A DNA stretch of 64,000 nucleotides from Acidimicrobiales bacterium (GCA_015478655.1 JADMIJ010000013.1:1-64000), one strand, 5' to 3'; shown: positions 37,191 through 47,223, counted from the stretch's first letter. Notes: generated from the sequence alone by a model not told the origin. Numbers and translations: made by a program.

Positions 37191-37883
37191 ATGGGTGAAA
37201 TCATCGAATTTCCGAGCAATGGAAGCACCGGTCATGGCTATATCGCATTCCCCGCCAATGGACCCGAATCGACCCACGCAATCATCGTCATCCAGGAGTG
37301 GTGGGGTCTGGTGCCCCACATCGAGCGGACCTGTGACCGGTTCGCCGAGGCGGGGTTCACGGCCCTGGCCCCCGACCTCTACCACGGCACCACGGTCCCG
37401 CTGAGCGAGCCGGACGCGGCCGGCGCGGAGATGATGGCTCTCGACATGGGGTCAGTGGCCAAGGACCTGAGCGGCGCCGTCGACGAGCTCATCCGCCGCA
37501 CCGGGCAGCCCACGGTTGGGGTGATCGGCTTCTGCATGGGCGGCGGGCTGGCCCTCGTCCTGGCCACGGAGCGCCCCGATGCGGTGAAGGCGGTGGTGCC
37601 CGCCTACGGGCTCATCCCCTGGCCCGACGCCCGCCCCGACTACTCGAAGCTGGATGCCGCCGTGCTCGCCCACGCCGCCGAGCAGGATGAGATGTTCAGC
37701 CCAGACAGCGCCCGGGAGCTCGAGTCCGAGCTCACGGCCCTGGGCAAGGACGTCGAGGTCGATCACTACCCGAACGTCGGTCACGCCTTCTTCAACGAGG
37801 ACCGACCCGAGGTGTACCACCGGGAGTCGGCCGAACTGCTGTGGGACCGGACGGTCGCCTTCTTCCGGCAGAAGCTGAGCTGA
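37191..37883 (+). CDS. Dienelactone hydrolase family protein
   Basis: A 230-residue alpha/beta-hydrolase of the dienelactone hydrolase family. The cysteine nucleophile is Cys115 in G-F-C-M-G-G-G, the acid Asp166 and the His198 in G-H-A-F-F-N; Glu36 in Q-E-W-W-G is the residue that activates the cysteine. DLH hydrolyses lactones from chlorocatechol routes, and related proteins act on varied esters. No aromatic cluster is adjacent, so the substrate is open. It is followed after seven bases by the peptidase-like gene, suggesting an operon. Confidence 0.9.
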   Translation: MGEIIEFPSNGSTGHGYIAFPANGPESTHAIIVIQEWWGLVPHIERTCDRFAEAGFTALAPDLYHGTTVPLSEPDAAGAEMMALDMGSVAKDLSGAVDELIRRTGQPTVGVIGFCMGGGLALVLATERPDAVKAVVPAYGLIPWPDARPDYSKLDAAVLAHAAEQDEMFSPDSARELESELTALGKDVEVDHYPNVGHAFFNEDRPEVYHRESAELLWDRTVAFFRQKLS

Positions 37884-37890
37884 GCCCGCC

Positions 37891-39168
37891 ATGGCGGAAC
37901 CGGGTCTGGTCGAGGAGTACCTGACCCTCGGCCTCCGGCTGGGTCGGCACATCGACGGGATGGTCGACGCCTACTACGGCCCGCCGGAGCGGGCAGCGGT
38001 GGTGGGCGCGGAGCCGTTACTCCCTCCGGAGCGGCTGGTCGCCGACGCCCGGGCCCTCTTGGCCGCCATCGATGCCAATGGACCGCTCGAGCCCTCGGCA
38101 GGCGGCGGTACGGGCACCGCCGAGGGTGGTGCGGCCCCCGCCCGCCGCCACTGGCTCCGGGCCCAGGTGGTCGGGCTGCTCACCACGGCCCGCAAGCTGG
38201 CCGGTGAGCCCATCGGCTACGCCGACGAGGTGGAGGCCTGCTACGGGGTGCGCCCGACCCGGGTCGAGGAAGACGTGCTGATCGAGGCGCACACCCGGCT
38301 CGAAGAGGTGCTGCCAGGGTCGGGCCCGCTGGCGGAGCGGCTGGTCGACTGGAGGGAGTCGCACGCGGTGCCGGTGGAGCGGCTGCGAGCCGCCATCGAC
38401 TCGCTGGCTGAGGATCTGCGCCACCGGACCCAGGCCCTGTTCGGGCTGCCCGACGGGGAGCACGTTGACTTCGAGCTGGTGACCGACCAGCCGTGGTCGG
38501 GTTTCAACTACTACCTGGGCGGCCTGCGCAGCCGGGTCGTCGTCAACACCGACCTTCCCGTGCTGTCGACCGGCCTGGCCCACCTGGTGGCCCACGAGGC
38601 CTACCCGGGCCATCACACCGAGCACACCCGCAAGGAGGTGGGCCTGGTGCGTCGCCGCCAGTGGTGGGAGGAGTCCATCTTCCTGGTGGGGACCCCGCAG
38701 TGCCTGCTGGCTGAGGGCTTGGCCGATCTGGGGCTCGAAGTGGTGATGGGCCGCCGGCCGGAGCCCACCGTGGCCGGCCATCTCCGGCCGCTCGGGATCC
38801 GCTACGACGCCGAAGTGGTGGCGGCGGTGTCCGAAGCGGGGGAGGCGTTGGGCGCCGTGCGCCAGAACGCTGCCTTCCGGCTCCACGAGGACGGCGCCGA
38901 CCCCGACACGGTGACGGCGGAGGTGGCGCGTTGGGGCCTCTTGCCACCGGACCGGGCGGCCAAGGCCGTCGAGTTCCTGACCCACCCGACGTGGCGCGCC
39001 TACCTCACCTGCTACGTGGAGGGCCTGCCTCTCTGTCGCGACTTTGTGGGGGGCGACCCGGCGCGGTTCGACAGGCTGCTCTCGGAGCAATTGACCCCGG
39101 GCGCGCTGGCTGACCAGATCCGGCTCGACCACGCCGGACCCCGCCCCGACCGTGTTGCGGATGTCTGA
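37891..39168 (+). CDS. Putative zinc metallopeptidase, DUF885-like
   Basis: A 425-residue soluble protein carrying H-E-A-Y-P-G-H-H (235-242), an H-E-x-x-x-x-H variant of the zincin motif typical of DUF885 peptidases, with a downstream Glu in L-L-A-E-G-L-A-D-L-G that could be the third ligand. A Gly-rich insertion near residues 68-82 is unusual. Related enzymes are thought to be exported or cytosolic peptidases. No signal peptide is seen, so a cytosolic location is inferred. The ATG lies seven bases behind the hydrolase gene. Confidence 0.75.
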   Translation: MAEPGLVEEYLTLGLRLGRHIDGMVDAYYGPPERAAVVGAEPLLPPERLVADARALLAAIDANGPLEPSAGGGTGTAEGGAAPARRHWLRAQVVGLLTTARKLAGEPIGYADEVEACYGVRPTRVEEDVLIEAHTRLEEVLPGSGPLAERLVDWRESHAVPVERLRAAIDSLAEDLRHRTQALFGLPDGEHVDFELVTDQPWSGFNYYLGGLRSRVVVNTDLPVLSTGLAHLVAHEAYPGHHTEHTRKEVGLVRRRQWWEESIFLVGTPQCLLAEGLADLGLEVVMGRRPEPTVAGHLRPLGIRYDAEVVAAVSEAGEALGAVRQNAAFRLHEDGADPDTVTAEVARWGLLPPDRAAKAVEFLTHPTWRAYLTCYVEGLPLCRDFVGGDPARFDRLLSEQLTPGALADQIRLDHAGPRPDRVADV

Positions 39169-39220
39169 GACCCGCCTCCCGGCGCAGCGGCGACCGACCA
39201 CCGACCCGACCGAGGAGCAC

Positions 39221-39889
39221 ATGCATCCACAACCAGGTTCTGACGGCAAGGGCAGGGCTGCTCCGGACGGCGCTCCCGACAGCGCACTGGACAGCGCCGC
39301 CCTCGATGCTGCAGCGGCGTGCTACCTGCGCCTCGGTGTGGGCCGGACGACGGCCGCCGACATCGCCCGGTCGGCGGGGATCTCGCGGGCCACGCTCTAC
39401 CGTCGCCACGGCAGCCACGAGGCGATCTTCCTGGCCGTGCTGACTCGCGAGTCCGAGGCGATGGCCGAGGCGGCCAACGAGCACCTGGCCGACGTGACCG
39501 ATCCGGCCGAGCGCATCCTCGAAGGGATGATGTTCGCCATCAGGGAGATCCGCAGCCGACCCGTGCACGCTGCCGTATTCGGAGGCGACTCGGCGGCCTG
39601 GGCGGCCGGCCAGGCCATCCGCGAGGAGGCCCTCCGCCGGATCGGGGAGGCGGGACTACGCCCGCTCGTGGCGCCGGCCCTCGCCGACGGCACCTTGTCG
39701 GAAGACGGCGGGGCCGACCTGGTCGACTGGATCCTGCGGATCCTCATCTCCTATGCCGCGGTACCGGGCGACGGCGGCCGACGACCCGACGAGGTCCGCC
39801 GGCAGCTGGCGGACTGGTTCCTCCCCGCCTTCGAACGCATGACGGCGGTGGCTCCTGCTTCAGCACCCTCTGCCCGGGTGAGACACTAA
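39221..39889 (+). CDS. TetR family transcriptional regulator
   Basis: A 222-residue regulator. The helix-turn-helix covers about residues 25-72, with T-A-A-D-I-A-R-S-A-G-I-S-R-A-T-L-Y-R-R-H as the core; the rest is the helical effector domain. Two earlier in-frame ATGs exist, but only this one has a good ribosome binding site (GAGGAG). Target unknown. It could regulate the upstream hydrolase-peptidase pair or the downstream sulfotransferase. No palindrome was found beside it. Confidence 0.87.
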   Translation: MHPQPGSDGKGRAAPDGAPDSALDSAALDAAAACYLRLGVGRTTAADIARSAGISRATLYRRHGSHEAIFLAVLTRESEAMAEAANEHLADVTDPAERILEGMMFAIREIRSRPVHAAVFGGDSAAWAAGQAIREEALRRIGEAGLRPLVAPALADGTLSEDGGADLVDWILRILISYAAVPGDGGRRPDEVRRQLADWFLPAFERMTAVAPASAPSARVRH

Positions 39890-39988
39890 GCTCCCACCGT
39901 CTCACGCGCGGTCCACGAGGACGGGCCGTCGCATCCCGGGCCCGGTCTCCGGGACGCCGGTTGGGGCGTGGACGGACCCAGGGGGAAC

Positions 39989-41276
39989 GTGGTGACGCAG
40001 CTGAAGGCCGGGCGGGCGAGCATGGTCGAATACACCTGGCGCGACTCTGAGCTGCGCAGCCGGCCCCTCCGGGCGCTCAACGCGGCAGGGGAGAGACTCG
40101 CCCGGTTGGGGCTCGAACTCCCGTCCCTGGCCCCGGCCTCGGTGGAGGCGTCGGCGGCCAAGGCGGCTGGGTCTGATGACCTGGGCAGCGACAGTTTTCG
40201 CGAGCCGCTCGGGGTGTTCCTCAGCGCCTGTGAGACCGAGGCCGAACTGACCACCTTTGGGCGCATCCTCATCACCAAGATGTTGGCAGGGGCCCTGGCC
40301 AACCGCATCGCACTGCAACGCTGGGCAGAGCAACACCCCGAGGTGCGAGAGGAGCGCATCGTCAGCCCGTGGATCATTGTCGGGCTGCCCCGCACGGGGA
40401 CGAGCGTGCTGTCGCAGTTGCTCGGGCTCGACCCCATGGCCCGGCCGCTGCTCCAGTGGGAGGCGGCCCATCCCATCCCGCCCCCGACCCTGGAGGGCGC
40501 CCACGAGGATCCCCGCATCGCCCAGACCGCCAAGGAGATCAACGGGTTGATGAAGCTGAATCCGCCGCTCAAGGCGATGCACCCCTTCGGGGCCACCCTG
40601 GCCCAGGAGTGCGTGGCCCTGTTCATGTACGACGTGCGAACCCTGGCCCTCGAGACCCAGGCCCACGTGCCGTCGTACGCCCGGTGGCTGGAGCAGGCCG
40701 ACATGGCCCCGGCCTACGCCCAGCACCGCCTCGCCCTCCAGACGCTGCAGCCGACCCAGCCCACCGAGCGCTGGATCCTCAAGACGCCCAATCATCTCTG
40801 GCATCTCGAGGCCCTGCTGGCCGCCTATCCCGACGCCCGGATCATCTGGACGCACCGGCGACCCCGGGCCGGTGGTCACCTCGCTGGCCAGTCTGGCCAA
40901 CGCCGGCCAACGCCCGTTGACCAGTCGGAGCGACCCGCGCCCGACGGCCGAGGAGTGGAAGCGCAAGTGCGCCTTCGCCCTCGGCTCGGCCCTGGCCTTC
41001 GACGAGAAGTCGGACGACGGTTGGTGCCGCCACCTTCACTACGACGACCTGATGGCGGACCCCCTGGCTACCATCCGGGCGTTGTGCGCCGACTCCGGGG
41101 GCGAAGTCAGCGACCTGCACGCCCGCCGGATGCAGGCCTTCCTCGACCACCGACCGAAGGATGTGTTCGGTCGCCACAACTACGACCCTGCGGACTTCGG
41201 CTGGACCTATGCCGGCCTGGCCGAAGAGTTCAGGGAGTACACCGACCGGTACCGCATCCGCACCACGGCCGACTAG
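39989..41276 (+). pseudogene. Sulfotransferase family protein, frameshifted
   Basis: A sulfotransferase_3-type enzyme of about 428 residues when repaired. The PAPS loop is I-V-G-L-P-R-T-G-T-S, with later W-I-L-K-T-P-N-H-L and I-I-W-T-H-R. The frame breaks at T-H-R: removing one G from 40857-40858 gives T-H-R-D-P-G-P-V-V-T-S, and the new frame runs on through L-A-S-L-A-N-A-G-Q to the end at 41276. That junction is the conserved 3'-phosphate region, so the break is probably a sequence error. GGGGGAAC precedes the chosen GTG. Paralogue of the enzyme at 11.2 kb; no DUF1214 partner here. Confidence 0.75.
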
Positions 41277-41349
41277 CCGGGCGGGGCCCTCGCCGGCGCC
41301 AGTCGGCCCACATTTGGGAATGCCTGTGGTTGGGCCGTACCATCGGGGC

Positions 41350-42288
41350 ATGTCTGAACGTTCAAGAAACCTGCCCCGTCGCTCGTGCATGTCCTCCCCC
41401 GGGTCCAACGAGCGCTTCCTGGCCAAGGCTCCGACCGTGCCGGCCGACATGAGCTTCCTTGACCTCGAGGACTCGGTCGCACCCTTGGAGAAGGAGGCGG
41501 CCCGAGCCAAGGTGGCCGACGCCATCAAGAATCTGGCCTGGGACGATCGGGTCCTCTGCGTCCGGATCAACGCTTGGGACACCGAGTGGACCTACGGCGA
41601 TGTCATCGAGGTCGTCTCCCACGCGGGCGAGCGGCTCGACGAGCTCATGCTGCCCAAGGTTCAGACCGCAGCCGAGGTGGTCGCCCTGGACCTGCTGCTC
41701 AGCCAGGTCGAGAAGAAGAGCGGGTTGCCGGTCGGGCACATTGGGATCGAGGCCCAAATCGAGACCACCCGTGGCCTGATCAACGTGGAGGAGATCTGCG
41801 CCGCCTCGCCCCGACTGGAGACCATCATCTTCGGTCCCGCCGACTTCGCAGCTTCGATGGAAATGCCTGTACTCACCGGGGGCGTGGCCATCCCCGAATA
41901 CCCGGGGGACCATTTCAACTACGTGTTCTCCAAGATCCTCATGGCCGGCCGGGCCAACGGTCTCCAGGTCATCGACGGTCCCTTTCTCAAGATCCGTGAG
42001 CTCGACAGCCTCCGAGAGTTCTCCCAGCGGACCCGGGTGCTCGGCTACGACGGCAAGTGGGCCCTCACCCCGGACCAGGTCGGCGTGCTCAACGAGGTGT
42101 ACTCGCCCACCCAGGAGCAGTTCGACAAGGCCTGGAGCATCCTCGACGCCTACCGCAAGGCCACCGAGGACGACCGCTCCGGGGCGGTCATGTTCGGCGA
42201 CGAGATGATCGACGAGGCCTCCCGCAAGATGGCCACCAAGTTCGTGACCCGCGGGGAGCGCGCCGGGCTGACCCGGTCTGTGGGCTGA
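41350..42288 (+). CDS. HpcH/HpaI aldolase, L-malyl-CoA/beta-methylmalyl-CoA lyase-like
   Basis: A 312-residue CoA-ester lyase of the CitE/HpcH class. Conserved parts are S-S-P-G-S-N-E-R-F-L, D-L-E-D-S-V-A, V-R-I-N, L-P-K-V, the Mg-binding E-A-Q-I-E-T and F-G-P-A-D-F. In the ethylmalonyl-CoA pathway the enzyme splits beta-methylmalyl-CoA into glyoxylate and propionyl-CoA, and malyl-CoA into acetyl-CoA and glyoxylate. A methylsuccinyl-CoA dehydrogenase-like gene nearby supports that role. The ATG is chosen at M-S-E-R-S-R-N; the upstream frame is poor protein. A general citrate-lyase-beta-like role is the alternative. Confidence 0.83.
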   Translation: MSERSRNLPRRSCMSSPGSNERFLAKAPTVPADMSFLDLEDSVAPLEKEAARAKVADAIKNLAWDDRVLCVRINAWDTEWTYGDVIEVVSHAGERLDELMLPKVQTAAEVVALDLLLSQVEKKSGLPVGHIGIEAQIETTRGLINVEEICAASPRLETIIFGPADFAASMEMPVLTGGVAIPEYPGDHFNYVFSKILMAGRANGLQVIDGPFLKIRELDSLREFSQRTRVLGYDGKWALTPDQVGVLNEVYSPTQEQFDKAWSILDAYRKATEDDRSGAVMFGDEMIDEASRKMATKFVTRGERAGLTRSVG

Positions 42289-42314
42289 GCCGGTCTGCGG
42301 GCGGAACTGACCAG

Positions 42315-43055
42315 CTAGAAGGCGAACTCGCGGTACCAGGCATCGAGCACGCTCTGGTCCCCGCGGTAGTCGACGGTGCTCAGCGGGGGTCGGTTGTACA
42401 GCAGGAGCTCGAGGTCGGACGCCGTCCCGTGGAGAGCGAGGTCCGACGGCTGGCCGGCCGCGAGGGCGGCCGAAGATCTGTCCACATCGATGCGGTCTGA
42501 CTCCAGCCTGACGTTCCAGACCGCGTCGGTGTCGGTGCTGTGCAGTCCGAGCGATCGCCCGGAGCCCTCTCCCGTCCGGTCGCGGGCGTTGACGAGCACG
42601 TGGAGGATCTCATCGATCCCATCCTCGGCCAGCTCCCCGCCGATGGGGGAGCAGGTGCCGCGGGCCGACTGCGCATCGAAGCGGTGCACGGCGAGCTCGT
42701 GGGCGGACCGGCGCGTCACGAATCCCGCCGTGTGATCGGCGTCGAACCACGTCCACACCTCGGTTGACGCCGGGACCGCTGTCAGTCCCCCGACCAGATG
42801 GCCGGTGAGGGTGACCAGCCAGTCGGCCAGGTCGTCGGACGGTCCGGGTTCGGAGAACGGAGTCTTCGGTCGCTCCTGGGCCTCGCACAACACGTGGGTC
42901 CAGAATCCGCAGAAGGCACCGACATGAGTGGCCAGATCGTTCACCGTCCAGCCCTCACAGGTCGGCACGGTGGCCGACGTCGGCCCGGCCCTCACGGCCT
43001 CGATGAGGTGGCCCGCCTCAGCTTGGACCGCTTCGATCAGGGAGGAATGGTCCAC
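42315..43055 (-). CDS. Mycothiol-dependent maleylpyruvate isomerase-like protein
   Basis: A 246-residue DinB/MDMPI-like protein. Residues about 1-150 match the mycothiol-dependent isomerase N domain (C-E-G-W-T-V-N-D-L-A-T-H-V-G), with His44-type metal ligands; a second pair is in H-E-L-A-V-H-R. Members use mycothiol, the actinobacterial thiol, in isomerase or transferase reactions, but most are uncharacterised. The GTG at V-D-H-S-S-L is chosen because the 70 residues upstream are Arg-rich shadow sequence. It converges with the lyase gene. Confidence 0.82.
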   Translation of the reverse strand: MDHSSLIEAVQAEAGHLIEAVRAGPTSATVPTCEGWTVNDLATHVGAFCGFWTHVLCEAQERPKTPFSEPGPSDDLADWLVTLTGHLVGGLTAVPASTEVWTWFDADHTAGFVTRRSAHELAVHRFDAQSARGTCSPIGGELAEDGIDEILHVLVNARDRTGEGSGRSLGLHSTDTDAVWNVRLESDRIDVDRSSAALAAGQPSDLALHGTASDLELLLYNRPPLSTVDYRGDQSVLDAWYREFAF

Positions 43056-43093
43056 GGCCCCAACGTACTCGCCGGGCGCGAAGGCGAGCCGGC

Positions 43094-44734
43094 TCAGCCG
43101 GCGGTGTTGCTCAGCAATCGGCGGGCGATCACCTTCAGTGCCAACGTCTCGTCGGCCCCCTCGAAGATGGACAGCACCCGGGCGTCGACGAAGTAGCGGC
43201 TCACCGGGAACTCCTCGGCGTATCCCATGCCGCCGTGGATCTGCAGCGCCTCGCGGGTGACCCACTCAGCGGCCCGGCAGACGTAGGCCTTGACCATCGA
43301 CGCTTCGAGGCTTCCCTCACCCTTCGACATCAGTCGGGCCACCTCGTAGGAGAATTGACGGGTCGACTGGATGAGCACGGCCATCCGGGCCAGCTTGGCC
43401 CGGGTCAGCTGGTAGTCGACGATCGGAGCACCGAACACGACGCGATTCCGGGCGTAGTCGAGAGCGGCCTCATAGGACGCCTGCATGACCCCGATGGCCC
43501 GGGCCGCGGTCTGGAGACGTCCATTCTCGAAGCCCTGCATCTGCAGGTAGAAGCCCTGGCCCAGCCCGCTCTCCCCGCCCACGAGGTTGGCCTCGGGCAC
43601 GAACCAGTTCTCGAACGCCACCTCGTAGGAGTGCATGCCCCGGTAGCCGAGGGTGTCGATGGCCCGGCCTTCCATCCGTCCCGAGGATCCCTCCGGACGA
43701 CCGTCGGCTCCGGCGTCCTGGGTGAACACGAACCCGTGCCCCTCGGCCTGGGACTTCTCGATCAGGAACAGGGACAGGCCACGGTGGGCCTTGCTCCGGT
43801 CGGGATCGGTCCGGGCCAGGAGCATGAGGACGTCGGCCCGGGCGGCGAAGGTGCACCAGGTCTTGACCCCGTTGATCAGCCAGCCGCCCTCGGTGCGAAC
43901 CGCCGCGGTCACCACTCCGGCCACGTCCGATCCGTAGTCAGGTTCGGTGACGGCCACGGCCCCCATCACTTCGGCCGTCGCCAATTTGGGAAGCCACGTT
44001 CGTTTCTGTTCTTCGGTGCCACCGTGGACGATGGCCCGGGTCAGGATCTCCGGACGGGTGATCAGCGAACCACCGGCGCCGAGCGAGCCCCACGAGAGCT
44101 CCTCGGTGGCCACCACCATGCCCATGTAGTCCGCTTCGCCGCCGGTGGCGAACCCGCCGTACTCCTCGGGGACGGACATCCCGAAGCCGCCCATCTCCGC
44201 CATGCCCGAGATGATCTCCTCGGGAATGTCGGTGTTGGCCCGGTGGATGTGCTCGGCCCGGGGACGGATCTGCTCCTCGGCGAACCGATGGAACGTCTCC
44301 CGCACCAGCTCGAAGTCGGTGTCGAGGTGTCGGTTGCCCTGTTGATCGGCCAGTGATGCCAGGAAGACCGGGTCCCGGAACCTGGACACGAACTCCTCGG
44401 CCGGCGCCATCCAGTCGGCGGCGATTCCCCACTCCTTGCTCCGACCTACGGTGCGGCCGGCAAGATCGGCGAGCACGTCGGCGGCAAACGCACAGGCGAT
44501 GGCGGCCTCGGTCTCGCCGTGGGCCCCGTAGGCCAGCACGGCTTCGGCCGTACGGACGGCAGCGGCGGCATGGGCGACGTCGTAGGCCAGGACCTGGGCC
44601 CGGTCGGGACCACCCGCCGCACCCAGGGCCGAGACTCCCGACTCGATGGCCGAGCGGGCCACAACGACCGCGTCGGCCGCGGCGGTGAGGTCGGGGGAGG
44701 GTTGCGGTTCGGTGGAGAGCGGGTCAGAGGTCAC
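43094..44734 (-). CDS. mcd: (2S)-methylsuccinyl-CoA dehydrogenase-like acyl-CoA dehydrogenase
   Basis: A 546-residue acyl-CoA dehydrogenase, about 150 residues longer than standard. The extra N-terminal helical domain contains L-A-Y-D-V-A-H and Y-G-A-H-G-E-T-E-A-A-I-A-C-A-F, as I recall from Mcd enzymes. The FAD-binding core has P-E-E-Y-G-G, T-E-P-D-Y-G-S-D and I-H-G-G-M-G-Y-A-E-E; the catalytic Glu lies in L-S-I-F-E-G-A-D-E-T. Mcd oxidises methylsuccinyl-CoA to mesaconyl-CoA in the ethylmalonyl-CoA pathway. Coexistence with a CoA lyase and MaoC hydratase in the same 8 kb supports this. An isovaleryl- or short-chain role is possible. Confidence 0.82.
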   Translation of the reverse strand: MTSDPLSTEPQPSPDLTAAADAVVVARSAIESGVSALGAAGGPDRAQVLAYDVAHAAAAVRTAEAVLAYGAHGETEAAIACAFAADVLADLAGRTVGRSKEWGIAADWMAPAEEFVSRFRDPVFLASLADQQGNRHLDTDFELVRETFHRFAEEQIRPRAEHIHRANTDIPEEIISGMAEMGGFGMSVPEEYGGFATGGEADYMGMVVATEELSWGSLGAGGSLITRPEILTRAIVHGGTEEQKRTWLPKLATAEVMGAVAVTEPDYGSDVAGVVTAAVRTEGGWLINGVKTWCTFAARADVLMLLARTDPDRSKAHRGLSLFLIEKSQAEGHGFVFTQDAGADGRPEGSSGRMEGRAIDTLGYRGMHSYEVAFENWFVPEANLVGGESGLGQGFYLQMQGFENGRLQTAARAIGVMQASYEAALDYARNRVVFGAPIVDYQLTRAKLARMAVLIQSTRQFSYEVARLMSKGEGSLEASMVKAYVCRAAEWVTREALQIHGGMGYAEEFPVSRYFVDARVLSIFEGADETLALKVIARRLLSNTAG

Positions 44735-44933
44735 CCGGCAAGGCTACCGGCAGCCGTTCGGGCGCAGAGGGGCTGGCGCCGGGCGTTTGTCCGCCCCATC
44801 GGGGCCGTCAGCGTGCCACTCGCAGGCTGGTGGCGGGCCAGGCTCGTGCCACTCGCAAGCCGCGTCCGGCCATGGGGAACACTCCGCCCTCCGGCGGACG
44901 GAGCCGGACCTGCGGGGCAAGGGGCGAGCAGGC

Positions 44934-46197
44934 TCAGCCGCCAGGCGGATTCACGTACTGGTAGTCGCACCGGTAGCCGTTGGTGCTGCCGGTCACCGGT
45001 GGGTCGTCGAGGCGCTGGAAGTCCCCGTTCACCACATGTCCGATCAGATCGCAGTTGCCGACGGTTTTGGCCGCCGGATTGTTGGGGGCGATGATGTGGT
45101 TCCCGTCGAACGTGGTGATCTTGGACAGCGCCTGCAGCAGCGACCCCCGGCTCGGGTTGGACCCGGCATTGCTGAGGGCCTGGGAGAAGAGCTGGGCGGA
45201 GAGCCATCCGTACAGGGTGAACAGATCGGGTTGGAACCCAGGGGAGGCCATGTTCACCCAGTGGAGGAAGGTCCCCACGGCTGGGATCTGCGACGCATCC
45301 TGACCAAGGTAGAGCGAGGCGTTCTGCTGCAGGTAGTTCCCGTTGACGGCGGAGGGGCCGCCCGCCTTGGCCACCACCGTGTTGGTGTAGTTGGCAGCAC
45401 CCATGATCACGATCGGATGGAAGTCCTGCTGGACGAGGTCCCTGAGGAGGGACACCGCATAGGACTCCGCCATCTGGTCCATGAACAGGATCTTGACTCC
45501 GGCGCCCTTCATGGCGATGACGTTCTGGGTGAAGTCCGTCTGCGTGACGCCGTAGGTGGGGTCGTAGATCACCTTGTAGCCGACCTTCTCCATCACGTAC
45601 TTCTCACCGACCCAGTCGGTCTCGGCGGAGGGCAGGTTGGCCACCATGGAGCCGGCGGCCCCGACGGCCTGAGGGAACTTGTTCTTGAAGTACTGCAGGG
45701 GACCCTCCTCCCAACCGCCGTTGAGGGGCACCGCGCTGTACACATTGGGCAGCTTGTTGGTGGTCGCATCGAGCGTGACCGACACGTTGGGCATCCCCGG
45801 GTTCTGCTTCAAAAGGACGCCGCCGAAGCTGTCCTCGAGCGAGAACCCACCGACGAGCGAGAAGTCATTGGTGATGGCACTCTGCGTGGCCTGTTTGTTG
45901 CTCGCCCCGGGTGAAGTTGTCATCGGCGCTGTCGACGCGGATCTTCCGGCCCTTGACTCCACCGGTCGAGTTGACGTAGTCGGCGTAGGCCTGGGTGCCC
46001 ACCTCGGCTCCCTTGAAGAGGCCGCCCAGCGACAGGGTGGCGATGTTGGCCACGCTCACGGATGTCGACGTGATGCCGGTGTGATCGCTGAAGGCGCTCG
46101 CCGGGATGCCCGATCCGCCACCACTCGCGGAGGTGGTGTTCGACGAGGACGAGGTCGAGCTGCAGGCCACGGCGCTCGTTGCCACCAACATGACCAT
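44934..46197 (-). pseudogene. Branched-chain amino acid type ABC substrate-binding protein, frameshifted
   Basis: A lipoprotein-type periplasmic binding protein of about 420 residues when repaired. The signal ends in A-V-A-C-S-S-T (lipobox-like) followed by a Ser/Thr/Gly linker. The fold opens with T-S-V-S-V-A-N-I-A-T-L-S-L-G-G-L-F-K-G, as in Leu/Ile/Val-binding proteins. At F-T, one C too many in CCC (45909-45911 on the plus strand) shifts the frame; deletion restores F-T-G-A-S-N-K-Q-A-T-Q-S-A and the rest is intact. No permease or ATPase gene is adjacent, so the transporter partners are elsewhere. The long coding continuity argues for sequence error. Confidence 0.8.
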
Positions 46198-46465
46198 TCC
46201 CAGGGCGGCCAGACGCGTCTTCCCCGATACAAATCCACCGATTCCCCTTTATAGCGTCGTCTTGATCGGCACAGTTACTGTCGATGAGTCGCTGTTGCCT
46301 GCTCGAATGATTGGACTCTACGCCACCGGCCAGATCGCCTGTCAAGCGTCGGTGTACTTGGCGTGTGACGTGGTACTACGCCCGCGTCGGGCGTCCCATG
46401 CTCGCACCATGACGACCCGGTTGATGGAGGTCACCGCGACCCGGCAACAGGCGCATTCTCAGCAT

Positions 46466-46491
46466 TGAGACTTTGCAATTGCAATGTCTCA
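46466..46491. promoter_or_regulatory. 26-bp near-perfect palindrome
   Basis: TGAGAC...GTCTCA arms enclose TTGCAATTGCAA, giving a 26-base palindrome with one mismatched pair (bases 7 and 20). It lies about 270 bases upstream of the ABC binding-protein start and 85 bases beyond the methyltransferase stop. No run of T follows, so a repressor operator is likelier than a terminator. The rest of 46198-46575 shows no gene or feature. Confidence 0.5.
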
Positions 46492-46575
46492 TGAGGTCCG
46501 TGACCCGATACCAGAGTGCGCCAAACCCGCCGTCCGGCTCCTCGGTCGCCGTCAGCGTATCCCGTTGCCGATCGC

Positions 46576-47223
46576 TCAGGCGGTCGGGACCCGGGCGACC
46601 ACCGTGACCAGTGGCGGCAAGACCACCGGGTCATCGCCCGGATCCACGTCGGTCAGGGCCTTGAGGTAGTCGGCCACCGGACCTGGTCCCGCTCCGGCAG
46701 GCGCCTCGGCCCATGCGTCGACGGTGACCAACCCGGCGTCGCGGGCCAGAGCCGGCAGGACGGCTCCGATGTCGGGATGTCGAGCCGATGGCATGGAGAA
46801 CGGCTCCCCGCCGATGCGGCCCGCGGACGTGATCGGCTCCTGGGCCACCACCCAACCCCCGGCGCGTACGGCTGCGGCCATCCGGGCCATCACCACCGAC
46901 GGGTCAACGACGTGCAAGAGGAGGAATCGACAGAACGCCAGGTCGACCGCCTCCGGGAGCCGGAGGTCCTCACCGGCCTGGGTGATGGCCAGTACCTGGC
47001 TGTGGGTTGCGGCCGCCTCGGCCACCTCGTCGCGTGTCGTGGGGTCGCTGTCCACCGCATAGACCCTTCCGTCCCGGCCCACGATCTCGGCCAGCGCAAT
47101 CGTCACATCGCCCCCGCCGGCCCCGACATCTACGCACGTCCATCCCGGGCCGATCCCCAATCGGTCCAAAGCGGTGCCCAGTGGACGTCGGTAGACGTCG
47201 TCCCTCAGGCCTCGTAGCTCCAT
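46576..47223 (-). CDS. Class I SAM-dependent methyltransferase
   Basis: A 215-residue methyltransferase. Motif I is V-D-V-G-A-G-G-G-D-V-T (about 31-41), the acidic end of strand 2 is Y-A-V-D-S-D-P, and motif III-IV follows as F-C-R-F-L-L-L-H-V-V-D-P. The size is that of a small-molecule or ubiquinone-like methyltransferase, and the substrate is unknown. ATG start, no ribosome binding site of note. It sits alone on the minus strand. Confidence 0.85.
   Translation of the reverse strand: MELRGLRDDVYRRPLGTALDRLGIGPGWTCVDVGAGGGDVTIALAEIVGRDGRVYAVDSDPTTRDEVAEAAATHSQVLAITQAGEDLRLPEAVDLAFCRFLLLHVVDPSVVMARMAAAVRAGGWVVAQEPITSAGRIGGEPFSMPSARHPDIGAVLPALARDAGLVTVDAWAEAPAGAGPGPVADYLKALTDVDPGDDPVVLPPLVTVVARVPTA

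Noticed and set aside
46466-46491. The 26-bp palindrome as an intrinsic terminator
   Set aside because: No T-run follows on either strand, and the centre is AT-rich rather than a GC stem.
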